Notes: a model not told the origin generated them from the letters alone. A stretch of 64,000 bases of DNA from VRUE01 sp035605695 (GCA_035605695.1 DATNGZ010000077.1:35316-99315), one strand, 5' to 3'. Numbered from the stretch's first letter, positions 27,503-36,829 are shown. Numbers and translations are program-made.

Positions 27503-28273
27503 ATGCTGCTCAATCGTTCGCGAAAAGTCCGAGGCGCTGTCTTGCGGAAAAAGCTGGTTGGTAAGCGCGCATTCGATCTCCTCGCCGTTCTTTTGATCGT
27601 TCCTTTTGCGCTGCCCGTTGCCCTACTGATCTGGGTAGCCGTGCTGCTCGATTCTCCGGGTCCGACCATCTTCCGCGCCGCCAGGATCGGCTACAAGGGC
27701 GATTCCTTCGTGATGCTGAAGTTCCGCACCATGCGGATCGATCTACCCGGTAACGCCATCGCCAGTGCGGCAGACGAGCGAATCACCCCTGTCGGCAGAT
27801 TCCTGCGCACCACGCGGCTCGATGAGCTGCCCCAGCTGTGGAATGTCTTGCGTGGGGAGATGAGCTTCGTTGGACCACGGCCGGAGCTCGAGGAGTTCGT
27901 AGAGCTCCACGAACAGGACTACAGGGAGATACTGGCCGTTGCGCCCGGAATAACCGGTCCGACCCAGCTCCGCTACGCGGGGGTGGAGGCCCGGATGCTC
28001 AGCTTGCACCAGGACCCGGATGCCTACTACCGCGATCGACTGCTTCCCGACAAGGTCGCGCTCGACCTTGCCTACGTGCGGTCGCACTCCTACGGTCGCG
28101 ATCTTCTTGTCTTGCTGGAGACACTCGCCCTACCCGCCATCCTGGCCTGGCAGCGTCTCGAGGGGGACGCCTCAAATCCCCGCAGCGGCCGGTCGGTCGC
28201 CTACGTCGGGGTTGCGATGGCGATCACTGCCCTGCCCTTGCTTTTCGCAGTGGGCCTGGGATCGCCGCGCTAG
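27503..28273 (+). CDS. Polyprenyl-phosphate sugar-1-phosphate transferase (bacterial sugar transferase)
   Basis: A 256-residue monotopic phosphoglycosyltransferase: one hydrophobic segment (DLLAVLLIVPFALPVALLIW), then SPGPTIFRAARIGYKG, MLKFRTMR, and LDELPQLWNVLRGEMSFVGPRPE, the signature of WcaJ/PglC-type enzymes. It has a further hydrophobic C-terminal segment near residues 235-252. It would load the first sugar phosphate onto undecaprenyl phosphate and so start repeat-unit synthesis for the whole locus. It leads a plus-strand run of nucleotide-sugar genes. Confidence 0.9.
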   Translation: MLLNRSRKVRGAVLRKKLVGKRAFDLLAVLLIVPFALPVALLIWVAVLLDSPGPTIFRAARIGYKGDSFVMLKFRTMRIDLPGNAIASAADERITPVGRFLRTTRLDELPQLWNVLRGEMSFVGPRPELEEFVELHEQDYREILAVAPGITGPTQLRYAGVEARMLSLHQDPDAYYRDRLLPDKVALDLAYVRSHSYGRDLLVLLETLALPAILAWQRLEGDASNPRSGRSVAYVGVAMAITALPLLFAVGLGSPR

Positions 28274-28286
28274 AGGCGATCGGATT

Positions 28287-29330
28287 GTGGCCTTGCTGAA
28301 AGGGCGCCGTCGGGTAGCCATCGGGCTCGCCGGGGTGGGCTACTGGGGGTCCAACGTCGCCCGCAACCTCGCTCGCATCCCGGCTTGCGAGCTGCTGTGG
28401 TGCTGCGATACGGATGTCGCCTGTCGCGAGCGTGCTTCGTCGCTATTTCCCGATGCGCGTTTTTCGCAGGACTTCGAGGAATTGCTCGCCGACGAGAGCC
28501 TCGATGCGGTGGCGATTGCCACCCCGGTGCCTACCCACGCGGCGATGGCCGAGCGCGCAATCGAAGCCGGTAAGCACTGTTTCGTCGAGAAGCCGCTGGC
28601 CCAGAGCGCTGCTGATGCCGAACGGGTCGCGGCCCTCGCCGAGGAGCGTGGGGTGGTTCTGATGGTCGGCCATCTGCTCGAGTTTCACCCAGGGGTGGAG
28701 GCTCTGCGGGAGCTGATTGCCACCGGCGAGCTGGGCGAGCTCCATTACATCTACTCCCAGCGGCTCAATCTCGGCAAGCTCCGGGCCGACGAGAACGCGC
28801 TCTGGAGTCTCGGCGCCCACGACGTCTCCACGTTCTTGAATCTGACCAGGGAACTCCCGCTTGAGGTCAGCGCCCATGGTGAGAGCTACGTTCGCGAGGG
28901 GGTGGAGGACGTCGTCTTCGGCCACCTCCGGTTTCCCTCGGGGATGGTCGCCCATATGCACTTGTCCTGGCTGGATCCCCACAAGGAGCGGCGGCTTACC
29001 GTGGTCGGCTCGCAGCGGATGGCGGTGTTCGACGACATGGCGACGGAGCGCAAGCTCACGGTCTTCGACAAGGGCTTCGACCAGGACGTGGATTCCAGAG
29101 ACGCCTACGTCACACGATCCGGTGGCGCGCGCAGCCCGGCGATCGTCGCAGATGAGCCCCTGTGGCTTGAGCTCGAGCACTTCGTCGAGTGCGCCCGCGA
29201 GGGCAGCCGGCCGCACAGCGATGGTGCCAGCGGGGTGCGCGTCGTGCGCGTCTTGGAGGCCCTTCAGCTGTCGCTTGAGGCCGGCGGGGTCTCGGTGGCA
29301 TTGGGGGCGCCGAGCGCCGCTCGGCCGTAA
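28287..29330 (+). CDS. Gfo/Idh/MocA family oxidoreductase (WbpB-like)
   Basis: I start at the GTG at 28287 (347 residues); the longer frame from 28020 is shadow sequence over the sugar transferase. N-terminal NAD-binding motif GLAGVGYWGSNVARNLA, the family EKPLAQSA motif, and a catalytic-side block NALWSLGAHDVSTF are visible. The length fits WbpB/WlbA-type UDP-GlcNAcA 3-dehydrogenases. With the DegT aminotransferase and the WecB-like epimerase it suggests a route to a 2,3-diamino-uronic acid; acetyltransferase and 6-dehydrogenase genes are not in this window. Assignment to one reaction is inference. Confidence 0.85.
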   Translation: MALLKGRRRVAIGLAGVGYWGSNVARNLARIPACELLWCCDTDVACRERASSLFPDARFSQDFEELLADESLDAVAIATPVPTHAAMAERAIEAGKHCFVEKPLAQSAADAERVAALAEERGVVLMVGHLLEFHPGVEALRELIATGELGELHYIYSQRLNLGKLRADENALWSLGAHDVSTFLNLTRELPLEVSAHGESYVREGVEDVVFGHLRFPSGMVAHMHLSWLDPHKERRLTVVGSQRMAVFDDMATERKLTVFDKGFDQDVDSRDAYVTRSGGARSPAIVADEPLWLELEHFVECAREGSRPHSDGASGVRVVRVLEALQLSLEAGGVSVALGAPSAARP

Positions 29331-29365
29331 ATGCACGGCGGGTCAGTGATCTGGTCGGCTTTTCG

Positions 29366-30472
29366 ATGAGGGTCCTCACTGTCGTTGGAAACCGGCCGCA
29401 GTTCGTCAAGGCAGCGGCAGTCTCCCGTCATCTGCGCGAGCAGGCGACGGAGATCCTTGTGCATTCGGGGCAGCACTACGATCGCCAGCTCTCGGCCGTC
29501 TTCTTTGAGGAGCTTGGTCTGCCGTGGCCAGATCACGACCTCGCGGTTGGTTCCGGCAGCCATGCCGAGCAGACCGCGGCGACGATGAAGCGGTTGGAGC
29601 CGCTGGCCCTTGCTGAGTCTCCCGACGTGGTTCTGGTTTACGGAGACACCAACGCCACCCTCGCCGCCACCCTCGTCGCTGCCCAGCTGTCGATTCCCAT
29701 CGTCCACGTCGAGGCCGGAATGCGCTCCTTCGATCGCTCGATGCCGGAGGAGGTGAACCGCCTCATCGCCGATCGAGCCTCGGACCTGCTGCTCTGTTCG
29801 ACCGCGGTTGCCGTCGACAACCTACGGGCCGAGGGGCTGGGCGATCGGGCTCGCCTGGTGGGCGATGTGATGGCGGACATCGCTCTCGAGTTCGGCCCGA
29901 TCGCCGAGCGGCGCTCGGATGTCCTCGAGCGCTTCGCCCTCCAGCCCGCCGGCTATTTGGTCGCCACCCTGCACCGCGCCGGAAACGTCGGTGACGTTGG
30001 CGCTCTGCGGCGCGCTACGGACGTACTGATTGCCGCCGCCGATCTTCACGGGCCACTTGTCTTTCCCGCTCATCCGCGCACGCGGCTGGCCCTCGCTGAG
30101 AACGGGCTGCTGGCGCGGCTCGAGTCGAACCCGAGGATCATGCTGAGCGAGCCGCTCGGCTATCTCGATTTCACCTGCCTGATGCGACGTGCCCGGGCAG
30201 TTCTGACCGATTCGGGTGGCCTGCAGAAGGAGGCGTATCTGGCTGCAGTGCCTTGTCTCACCCTGCGTGAGCAGACCGAGTGGGTCGAGACGGTCGCAAG
30301 CGGCTGGAACCGCTTGGTCGGTCTAGACGCCGAGCTCGCCGTCGCGGCGCTGGGGGAGCTGCTTGGCCGCAGCCTCGATAGCGCGCCCGATCAGAGTCTT
30401 TACGGAGCTGGTGACGCCGGCGAGCGCTGCGTTCGCGAGCTGCTTGCCTGGGCTGCGGCTACTGCGCCTTGA
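29366..30472 (+). CDS. wecB: Non-hydrolysing UDP-N-acetylglucosamine 2-epimerase family (WecB/WbpI)
   Basis: A 368-residue GT-B-fold epimerase. The start VVGNRPQFVKAAAVSRHL, HSGQHYDRQLS, VYGDTNATLAATL, HVEAGMRSFDRSMPEEVNR and LTDSGGLQKEAYL are all WecB-family signatures. It makes UDP-ManNAc, or the mannuronic acid epimer if WbpI-like. It lies downstream of the Gfo/Idh/MocA gene by 35 bp. Its stop overlaps by 14 bp a convergent gene for a surface-anchored-like protein. The symbol is at family level. Confidence 0.9.
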   Translation: MRVLTVVGNRPQFVKAAAVSRHLREQATEILVHSGQHYDRQLSAVFFEELGLPWPDHDLAVGSGSHAEQTAATMKRLEPLALAESPDVVLVYGDTNATLAATLVAAQLSIPIVHVEAGMRSFDRSMPEEVNRLIADRASDLLLCSTAVAVDNLRAEGLGDRARLVGDVMADIALEFGPIAERRSDVLERFALQPAGYLVATLHRAGNVGDVGALRRATDVLIAAADLHGPLVFPAHPRTRLALAENGLLARLESNPRIMLSEPLGYLDFTCLMRRARAVLTDSGGLQKEAYLAAVPCLTLREQTEWVETVASGWNRLVGLDAELAVAALGELLGRSLDSAPDQSLYGAGDAGERCVRELLAWAAATAP

Positions 30473-31001
30473 GCCGTTTCCCGCGGGCGGCGAAGACTCC
30501 GATCCCGGCCGCGACGATCCCGATTCCGACAAGCAGCGCGATGCTCGCGCCGGTAGAGGTGTTGCCCGTGTCGGCAATCTGGGCGCTGGCTGTCGTGCCG
30601 GTCACGCTGCGGTCGCCCGGGGAGCCTGTCTCGCCGCTCTGACCTGAGCCCCCTTGACTCGAATCACCCTGCCCAGCGGCCTCGCCACGGCCGGCTGACT
30701 CGCTGGACGGGGCCTCCGTGCCAGGGACCTCTGAAGATGAGCCGAAGTTGTTCTCCGAGCGGTAGTAGGAGCCGCTGCCTTCGTCTTCTTCACCAACCGT
30801 GCCAGGAGTGCTGGTGGGACCTTCGGTGCCGCCGCTGACCTTGGGCGCGGCTTCGGCGCGTGCTTTTTCGAAGGGCAGCTCGTACACGGAGCCCGACGGG
30901 CTCCCGGCTGCTGGATCTCCCGGCGCTGCATATGCTGCCAGCGAATGAGCGAGCAGGGGAAGCAGCGAGAAGGCACAAATCAGGGCTATGCGTCTGACCA
31001 T
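30459..31001 (-). CDS. Secreted S/G-rich protein with possible sortase-like anchor
   Basis: A 180-residue protein: signal peptide (MVRRIALICAFSLLPLLAH, cleavage after AYA), a low-complexity S/G/T/E-rich extracellular region to about residue 140, then IADTGNTSTGA, a hydrophobic helix (ASIALLVGIGIVAAGIGVF) and a basic tail (ARGKRLKAQ). IADTG plus helix plus positive tail has the layout of a sortase signal of the LAXTG-like (class E) kind, though the first residue differs. Otherwise it is simply an anchored membrane protein. It is divergent from the ligase gene, with the start at 31001 fixed by the signal peptide. Confidence 0.7.
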   Translation of the reverse strand: MVRRIALICAFSLLPLLAHSLAAYAAPGDPAAGSPSGSVYELPFEKARAEAAPKVSGGTEGPTSTPGTVGEEDEGSGSYYRSENNFGSSSEVPGTEAPSSESAGRGEAAGQGDSSQGGSGQSGETGSPGDRSVTGTTASAQIADTGNTSTGASIALLVGIGIVAAGIGVFAARGKRLKAQ

Positions 31002-31040
31002 CCGGGGGTCATCTTAGGCGCATCGAGCGCAAGTGAGCTG

Positions 31041-32957
31041 GTGGCGGTGATCCCAGTCGTGTTGGTTGGGGTGCTGTTGCTCGGTTCGCTGTGGTGGGAC
31101 GGCGCCTTCGACCTGCGCTACTGGGCGCCGCTGACGATCCTCTGCCTGGCCATGCTGGCGTCCCTGACGCTTGCCGGGGCCATTTCACTTCCCCGCCGCG
31201 GCCCGCTGCTGGCCGCGGTCCTCGCGATCTGGGTCCTCGCCGCCTTCGCCTGCCTCTCGGCCGCCTGGTCAGAAAGCGCTGCTCAGGCTTGGGAAGGTGC
31301 CGCGCGGACCATCCTCTTTGCCGCCATCTTCACCCTTGCGGTAGGAGTTCCCTGGCGCGGCGCCGTCCGGGCGCGGCTCGGTTCGTGGCTGGTGATCGGC
31401 GCCGCCACGGTCGCCGGGATCACCCTGGTGCGGATGCTGCTGGGTGGTGCCGAGGACCTCTTCCTCGCCGGACGGCTCAACGAGCCCGTGGGCTACCGCA
31501 ACGGCACCGCCGCCCTGTTCGCGTTCGCGGTCTGGCCGCTGATCGGTGTCGCGGCCAGGCGCGGTGTGCAGTCCGGCCTTCGCGCCAGCGCCCTGGCGGC
31601 GACGGTGCTCATGCTCGGCCTCGCTTTCCTCACCCAGTCACGTGGGGTGCTGCTCGGCTTGGTCGCCGGCGGCTGTGTATCGCTCCTCATCGGCTCCGAC
31701 CGGGTCCGACGCGCCTGGCTGTGCGCCGCGGCGCTCGCCGGAGTCGCGCTTGCCTCCGGGGCACTGCTGGGCCCCTTCCATGCCTTCGATGGCGGTCTCG
31801 GCAACGCGACTGAGGCCGATATTCACGGCGCCGCGGTGGCCCTCCTGGTGCTGAGCGGCTGCACTTTCCTCGCCGGACTACTGTTTTCCGTGCTCGACAA
31901 CGGCCTGCGGGCGGATGTCTCCGCCAGGATTCGGGTGCGACAGCTGGCCATCGCGGGGCTGCTCGCCTTGGCGTTGGCCGGTGGGGCGGTCGCGATTGCC
32001 AAGGTCGGCAACCCGGTCTCCTATGCCAGCGACAAGGTGGACGAATTCACCGACCTCGAAGCCGAAACAACCAGTGCCAACGGCCTCAGGCTCGGCACAG
32101 TCGGCGGCCAGCGCTACGACCTGTATTCGATCGCCTGGGAGCAGTTCCTCAAGCATCCCCTCGCCGGCGCCGGCGAGGGCAGTTACAGGTTCGCCTACTA
32201 CCGCGATCGCCACACCGACAGGAACTTGAGCGATCCCCACAGCGCCCCGCTGCTGCTGCTCGCGGACACGGGGTTGATCGGCTTCGCCCTCTTTGCGATC
32301 TGGCTGATCTGCGCCGGCATAGCGATTGCGCGTCAAGCTCGGATCGGGACGGTTTCCGAGCGTGTCTGGATTGCTGGTCTGGCGGCGGCGGCAGCGACCG
32401 TCATAGTGCAGTCGTTTGTCGATTGGCTCTGGCTGCTACCCGGTCTGTTCGGTCTCGCTGTGCTGGCCCTTGGACTCGCGGCGAGCGGCGGCACCGGCGC
32501 GATCAGGGAGCAGCAAACGCGTGGTGGAGGGTCTCGCATCGGTCGTCTTGCGGTCGTCTTCGTCCTCGGCGCGGCCCTTGCGAGCGTCACCCTCCTCTTC
32601 TTCTCGGATTTGTATGCGCGAAAGGCGCGGGTGGAGGCGCTGAGCTCGCCGCAGGCGGCGCTCGACTCCGCGCGCATTGCGGAGCGGCTCAATCCTGTCT
32701 CGGTCACGCCGCTATACCTAGAGGCGTCAGCGTTGGAGACGCAGGGGAATAGGGCGGGTGCACGAGCGGCACTGCGAGAGGCGCTGGAGCAGGAGCCGCG
32801 CAACTTCGCCACGTTGGGGCTGTTGGGTGACCTTGAAGTGCGGGCCGGCGATGACCGCCGGGCCCATGCGTACTATCGGGCCTCGCTTGAGTTGAATCCT
32901 CAAGATATCGGCCTGCGGGAGTTGAGCCGTCGAACGTTGAATGAACGGATGAAATGA
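31041..32957 (+). CDS. O-antigen ligase/polymerase-like membrane protein with TPRs
   Basis: I place the start at the GTG at 31041 (638 residues); a start at 30945 would overlap the 5' end of the divergent signal-peptide gene. There are about 11-12 hydrophobic helices, with an extracellular loop near LKHPLAGAGEGSYRFAYY that carries the typical Wzy/WaaL block. The C-terminal 120 residues form TPR-like helices (NPVSVTPLYLEASALETQG; EPRNFATLGLLGDLEVRAG). It would join or polymerise undecaprenyl-linked glycan outside the membrane. It overlaps the next gene by 4 bp (ATGA). Confidence 0.83.
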   Translation: MAVIPVVLVGVLLLGSLWWDGAFDLRYWAPLTILCLAMLASLTLAGAISLPRRGPLLAAVLAIWVLAAFACLSAAWSESAAQAWEGAARTILFAAIFTLAVGVPWRGAVRARLGSWLVIGAATVAGITLVRMLLGGAEDLFLAGRLNEPVGYRNGTAALFAFAVWPLIGVAARRGVQSGLRASALAATVLMLGLAFLTQSRGVLLGLVAGGCVSLLIGSDRVRRAWLCAAALAGVALASGALLGPFHAFDGGLGNATEADIHGAAVALLVLSGCTFLAGLLFSVLDNGLRADVSARIRVRQLAIAGLLALALAGGAVAIAKVGNPVSYASDKVDEFTDLEAETTSANGLRLGTVGGQRYDLYSIAWEQFLKHPLAGAGEGSYRFAYYRDRHTDRNLSDPHSAPLLLLADTGLIGFALFAIWLICAGIAIARQARIGTVSERVWIAGLAAAAATVIVQSFVDWLWLLPGLFGLAVLALGLAASGGTGAIREQQTRGGGSRIGRLAVVFVLGAALASVTLLFFSDLYARKARVEALSSPQAALDSARIAERLNPVSVTPLYLEASALETQGNRAGARAALREALEQEPRNFATLGLLGDLEVRAGDDRRAHAYYRASLELNPQDIGLRELSRRTLNERMK

Positions 32958-34051
32958 GACTTAAGCGTCAACTAGCGGGAGCGGTTCTAATCGGCACTGT
33001 GGCAGCACTCGCGATCGTGGCGCCGGTGCAGGCCCACATGCTGAAGGCGATTTGGGGCCCCGCCGAACTGCCGGTCGAAAGTGTTGCTTGCCCAACTCCC
33101 ACCGCCCCCTGTTCCGCGTTTCCCACCTACAAAGCGCTCGGGGTCGACGTCTACCAGTTCCAGATCCACTGGGATGAAGTGGCCCCGAAGCGGCCGGCCG
33201 AACCGCGAAACCCCAATGATCCGGCCTACGATTGGAGCGATATCGACCCGATCGTTCAAGCAGCGGTGGCAAGCGGAATTCGCCCAGCCGCGCTGATCCA
33301 GCACTCTCCAACCTGGGCGAGCGGCCACCGCGTTCCCTTCTGGGCGCCAAAGAAGCCCGAGTGGTACGCCGACTTCGCCTTTGCCGCCAGTAAGCGCTAT
33401 CCCAGCATTCGCATGTGGATGATCTGGGGTGAGCCGAGTCGTGGGGAAAGTTTCCAGCCGATGAGGCGAGGACAGCCGGAGGGCCCCCGTCGCTATGCCG
33501 AATTGCTGGACAGTTCCTATGTCGCTCTGAAGCAGGCAAGTAAGGGCAATGTCGTGATCGGTGGAATGACCCTTAACGGCGGGACGATTCCCCCGCCACA
33601 GTTCCTCGATTGGATGAAGCTGAAGAACGGGCGACCGCCGCGGATGGACCTCTGGGGCCACAATCCGTTTGACGCTCGCTTCCCGCGCCTGCATGACAAG
33701 CCGCTGGGCAATTTCCGCGGCTTCAACGACATCGACACCCTGTACCACGAAATACAGACCGTGTATCGCAAGGGGGGGCGTAAGGTGCCCCGCCTCTGGC
33801 TCTCCGAGTGGACGATCGTCTCGGACAAGCCGATTCCTCTGTTCAGCGGATTTTTCGTCTCACGCAAGGAACAGGCGCTGCGGCTGAATGCCGCCTACCA
33901 GATCGCCGATCAGACCAACTACGTGGCCGGTCTCGGTTGGTTCACCCTGCTTGACGAACCCTGGAGCCCGCAAAGCGCCGCCTGGGGACTGATGCAGTAC
34001 AACGGCGTGCCCAAGCCCTCTTTTTACGCCTACCAGAACGCATTGCGATAA
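32954..34051 (+). CDS. Secreted glycoside hydrolase-like protein (clan A fold)
   Basis: A 365-residue protein with an N-terminal signal peptide (LAGAVLIGTVAALAIVAP). A TIM-barrel glycosidase signature is suggested by MIWGEPSRGES (a WNEP-like acid/base position) and LWLSEWTIVS (nucleophile Glu), with YQFQIHWDEVAP at the N-terminal barrel. Family (for example GH39- or GH5-like) is not clear. It is coupled to the ligase-like gene by ATGA, so it may trim or process the exported polysaccharide. Confidence 0.72.
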   Translation: MRLKRQLAGAVLIGTVAALAIVAPVQAHMLKAIWGPAELPVESVACPTPTAPCSAFPTYKALGVDVYQFQIHWDEVAPKRPAEPRNPNDPAYDWSDIDPIVQAAVASGIRPAALIQHSPTWASGHRVPFWAPKKPEWYADFAFAASKRYPSIRMWMIWGEPSRGESFQPMRRGQPEGPRRYAELLDSSYVALKQASKGNVVIGGMTLNGGTIPPPQFLDWMKLKNGRPPRMDLWGHNPFDARFPRLHDKPLGNFRGFNDIDTLYHEIQTVYRKGGRKVPRLWLSEWTIVSDKPIPLFSGFFVSRKEQALRLNAAYQIADQTNYVAGLGWFTLLDEPWSPQSAAWGLMQYNGVPKPSFYAYQNALR

Positions 34052-34058
34052 TCGGGCA

Positions 34059-34760
34059 ATGGGACACGGCCAGGAGGGGCAGGGCCCGGTAGCGCTGCTG
34101 CGCAGCGTGCCGCTCTTCGCCGACCTCGAGGAAGGCGAGCTGGAGCGTTTTTCGCGCGTTGCCGTCGCTCGTTCCTTTCCCGCCGCGACCCGCGTCTTTC
34201 ACGAGGGCGACCACTCCGACGCCTGCTACATCGTCCGCGATGGCAGCTTCCGGGTCACCAGGGAGCACTCCGACGGCCGCGCGATCACCCTGGCCACGCT
34301 TGGCCACGGCGACATCTTCGGCGAGCTGGCGATGCTTGATGGCGAGGTGCGCTCGGCCAGCGTCGAAGCACTGACCGACGGCGAGCTGCTCGCCCTGCCG
34401 GCGGGCGAGGTGCGGGCGTTGCTCGCCCGCCATCCAGAGATCACGGTGAAGCTGATCGCGGCGCTGGTGCGGCGCCTGCGCAGCGCTAACGAGCGGATCT
34501 CACGCCAGTCCTTCCAGACCGTGCCAAGCCGCGTCGCTGGCGTCCTTTCACAGCTCGTCGCCGAGGAGTCGCCGCGCAACGGCGAAGGCGCCGAGGTGAC
34601 GATCCGGATGAACCAGGCCGACCTGGCGCAGCTGGCGGGAACCTCGCGCGAGAGCGTCAGCCGCTTCCTCGCCGATCTCGACCGCGCCGGGGTTGTCCGT
34701 CCCGGCCGCGGGCGCGTCACCGTGCTCGCGCCGGAGAAGCTGCGCAACTACATCTTCTAG
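34059..34760 (+). CDS. Crp/Fnr-family transcriptional regulator
   Basis: A 233-residue regulator with an N-terminal cyclic-nucleotide-type beta-roll (VPLFADLEEGELERFSRVA; HGDIFGELAMLDGE) and a C-terminal winged helix (MNQADLAQLAGTSRESVSR). It has no cysteine cluster, so an Fnr-like iron-sulfur switch is unlikely and a CRP-like ligand or none is more plausible. It starts 7 bp after the glycosidase-like gene stop and may belong to that transcription unit. Targets are unknown; regulation of the glycan locus is a guess. Confidence 0.88.
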   Translation: MGHGQEGQGPVALLRSVPLFADLEEGELERFSRVAVARSFPAATRVFHEGDHSDACYIVRDGSFRVTREHSDGRAITLATLGHGDIFGELAMLDGEVRSASVEALTDGELLALPAGEVRALLARHPEITVKLIAALVRRLRSANERISRQSFQTVPSRVAGVLSQLVAEESPRNGEGAEVTIRMNQADLAQLAGTSRESVSRFLADLDRAGVVRPGRGRVTVLAPEKLRNYIF

Positions 34761-34766
34761 CTGGGA

Positions 34767-36650
34767 TCAGCAGCCGGCTGGATCGGGATCGGAGCGATCC
34801 TTGCCGACCTCATCGTCGCCCCCACCGCACCGGATCGAACGGTCCCGTTGGCCGTCAACCGCGTCGATTGTGTCGTCACCGCCCTTAGCGATGAAGGTGT
34901 CGGCACCGAGGTGTCCCATCATGCTGTTGGCGCTGTTGTCACCGATCAGTACGTCGGGACCATCCGAGCCCTCGAGGCTCTCGTTATCGCCGAAGACGCG
35001 GTCCGGAGAACCGCAGCCGGCCGGACCGCCGGTACCGCCTAGTTCGACCGTCAGGTCCGCGTTGGAGCGCCCGTAGGAGACCGTATCGTCGCCTGGCCCA
35101 CCGTTGTACGTGTGGCCCTGGCAAACCGCTACGGAGGAGACAAGCAAGTCGTTCCCGGGCCCCCCGGCCAGCTGGTCGGACCCAGGGTCGGCGTAGAGGA
35201 CGTCGCTGCCGGCGTTGCCGATCAGGGTGTCGTTGCCGTTATCGGGGCTGTTGTAGTTCTCGCCGGCTTCCAGCACGTCGTCGCCGAGACCGCCGCTGAG
35301 CGTGTCGGAGCCGGCGTTGCCGTTGGCCCGTACCCTCTCGCCGGCCGGGACGCTGTCGTCGACGGCGATCGTGTCGTTGCCGAGGCCGCCCGTAAGCACC
35401 ACCAGACCGGTAGCCACGCTCGTTGGACAATTGACGACCGTGTTACCGCCGACGAGGGAGCAGCCGTCGCCGGGATAGACGCCGCTGCTGTCGGAGACGA
35501 CCCAGCCAGCGTTGAAGGAAACGTGCACGTCATTTGCGCGCGCGTCACCCTGCACGATCAGGCTGGCGCCGTCGAGGCCTTGGTTGAGGATCACGAAGGT
35601 GCCGCTGCCGGGCGGATTGGCTTCTACGCCGCAGGAGTGCTCGGTTGCGAAGCCGTCGCACTCGTCGGTCCCCGCACCGCCAAAGGCTTCGTCGGGGCCA
35701 CCGGCGCCGTCGAGGTCGTCGTCGCCGACTCCGCCGTCGAGTCGGTTGACGTCGCCGTCGCCGAAGATCTGGTCGCCTTGGGGTGAGCCGACCACGTCCT
35801 CGAATCCCTGTAGGGCGTCGTGGCCATCTCCTTTGGAGCGTCCAGAGGAGAGGTCGATGATGACGCCGCTGCGAGTTGCGCTCGCGTAAGAGACGATGTC
35901 CAGGCTGCCCGGTCCGCCGTCGAGCATGTCTTCGCCGCTGTCGCCGCGAACGACATCGCCGTCTCCCTCACCGCCGGTGGCGCTGTCGCTGCCCGCGCCC
36001 CCGAAGACGAAGTCGTTGCCGGCGCCACCGTCAAGCTTGGGGTCATCGCCTGGGCCACCGTCGATCTGGTCGCTGCCGGGCCCACCGTCGATCTCATCGT
36101 TGCCCTTGTCGCCGGAGAGCCTGTCGTCGCCGCCCCCGCCGTCCTCCTGGTCGCTGCCCTTGTCGCCGTTGAGAAAGTCATTTCCCCCCGCCCCGATCAA
36201 GGTGTCTGGGCCCTTGGCGCCCAGAAGGTCGTCGTCGCCGGCGCCGCCCACCAGGCTGTCCTTGCCCTCGGCGCCGCTGAGGTCGTCATTGCCCCCGCCA
36301 CCATCGAGGTGGTCGGAGCCCGTGTCTCCAGCGAGCCGGTCATCGCCAGCTTCGCCGTTAAGGTTGTCGAAGCCACGGCCGCCTTGAAGTTTGTCGTCGC
36401 CCGGGCCTCCGCAGATCGTGTCGTTTCCGTTCGGGCCGCCGCTGATGCGATCGTTGCCACCGCCGCCGTAGATCACGTCGCTTGCCTTCTTGCCGACGAT
36501 CACGTCGTTGCCGGCCGTGCCGACGATCGTGGCGTGCTTGCCGTCGCAGCTTGCGGCCTGGGCTACGCCCCCGAAGGCAAGCAGCACGGCGACCACGGCG
36601 GCCGCAAACACGGCCACGGATCTCCCGCGGTGGATCGTCGCTCGTTGCAT
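34767..36650 (-). CDS. Secreted RTX-type calcium-binding repeat protein
   Basis: A 627-residue protein with a signal peptide (VAVFAAAVVAVLLAFGGVAQA) and long arrays of GGxGxDxLxGG-type nonapeptides. They run from residue 40 to about 250, with a second array about 400-620, interrupted by a beta-rich middle (VIDLSSGRSKGDGHDAL and ILNQGLDGASLIVQG). Such repeats bind Ca2+ and fold into parallel beta-rolls. I see no catalytic domain, so it may be a structural or adhesive surface protein. It is convergent with the Crp/Fnr gene, 6 bp apart. Confidence 0.88.
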   Translation of the reverse strand: MQRATIHRGRSVAVFAAAVVAVLLAFGGVAQAASCDGKHATIVGTAGNDVIVGKKASDVIYGGGGNDRISGGPNGNDTICGGPGDDKLQGGRGFDNLNGEAGDDRLAGDTGSDHLDGGGGNDDLSGAEGKDSLVGGAGDDDLLGAKGPDTLIGAGGNDFLNGDKGSDQEDGGGGDDRLSGDKGNDEIDGGPGSDQIDGGPGDDPKLDGGAGNDFVFGGAGSDSATGGEGDGDVVRGDSGEDMLDGGPGSLDIVSYASATRSGVIIDLSSGRSKGDGHDALQGFEDVVGSPQGDQIFGDGDVNRLDGGVGDDDLDGAGGPDEAFGGAGTDECDGFATEHSCGVEANPPGSGTFVILNQGLDGASLIVQGDARANDVHVSFNAGWVVSDSSGVYPGDGCSLVGGNTVVNCPTSVATGLVVLTGGLGNDTIAVDDSVPAGERVRANGNAGSDTLSGGLGDDVLEAGENYNSPDNGNDTLIGNAGSDVLYADPGSDQLAGGPGNDLLVSSVAVCQGHTYNGGPGDDTVSYGRSNADLTVELGGTGGPAGCGSPDRVFGDNESLEGSDGPDVLIGDNSANSMMGHLGADTFIAKGGDDTIDAVDGQRDRSIRCGGGDDEVGKDRSDPDPAGC

Positions 36651-36829
36651 CTCCCTCCCATCGACCCGTTTCCCTGGGCTCTACACATCGGATCGAACAA
36701 ATGTCCAGGGTAAAGATCCGCTTGAGCCGGCTCCATAGACAAACAGGCAAGTTCTTCAAACCGAGGCTGGATCCGGTTTTGCCTGGCCGGGGACCGCCCT
36801 CTGCCTGGGTCAGATACGCTCGCTTCCGC

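Noticed and set aside
30945..31040. Longer N-terminus for the ligase-like protein
   Set aside because: It overlaps the signal-peptide region of the divergent gene and adds no hydrophobic or conserved sequence.
34767..36650. Repeat array considered as CRISPR
   Set aside because: Repeats are short coding units (GGxGxDxLxGG) with no constant direct repeats or unique spacers of even length.
35820..36713. Plus-strand open frame of 297 codons
   Set aside because: Antisense to the RTX repeats; its own repeats follow from that.
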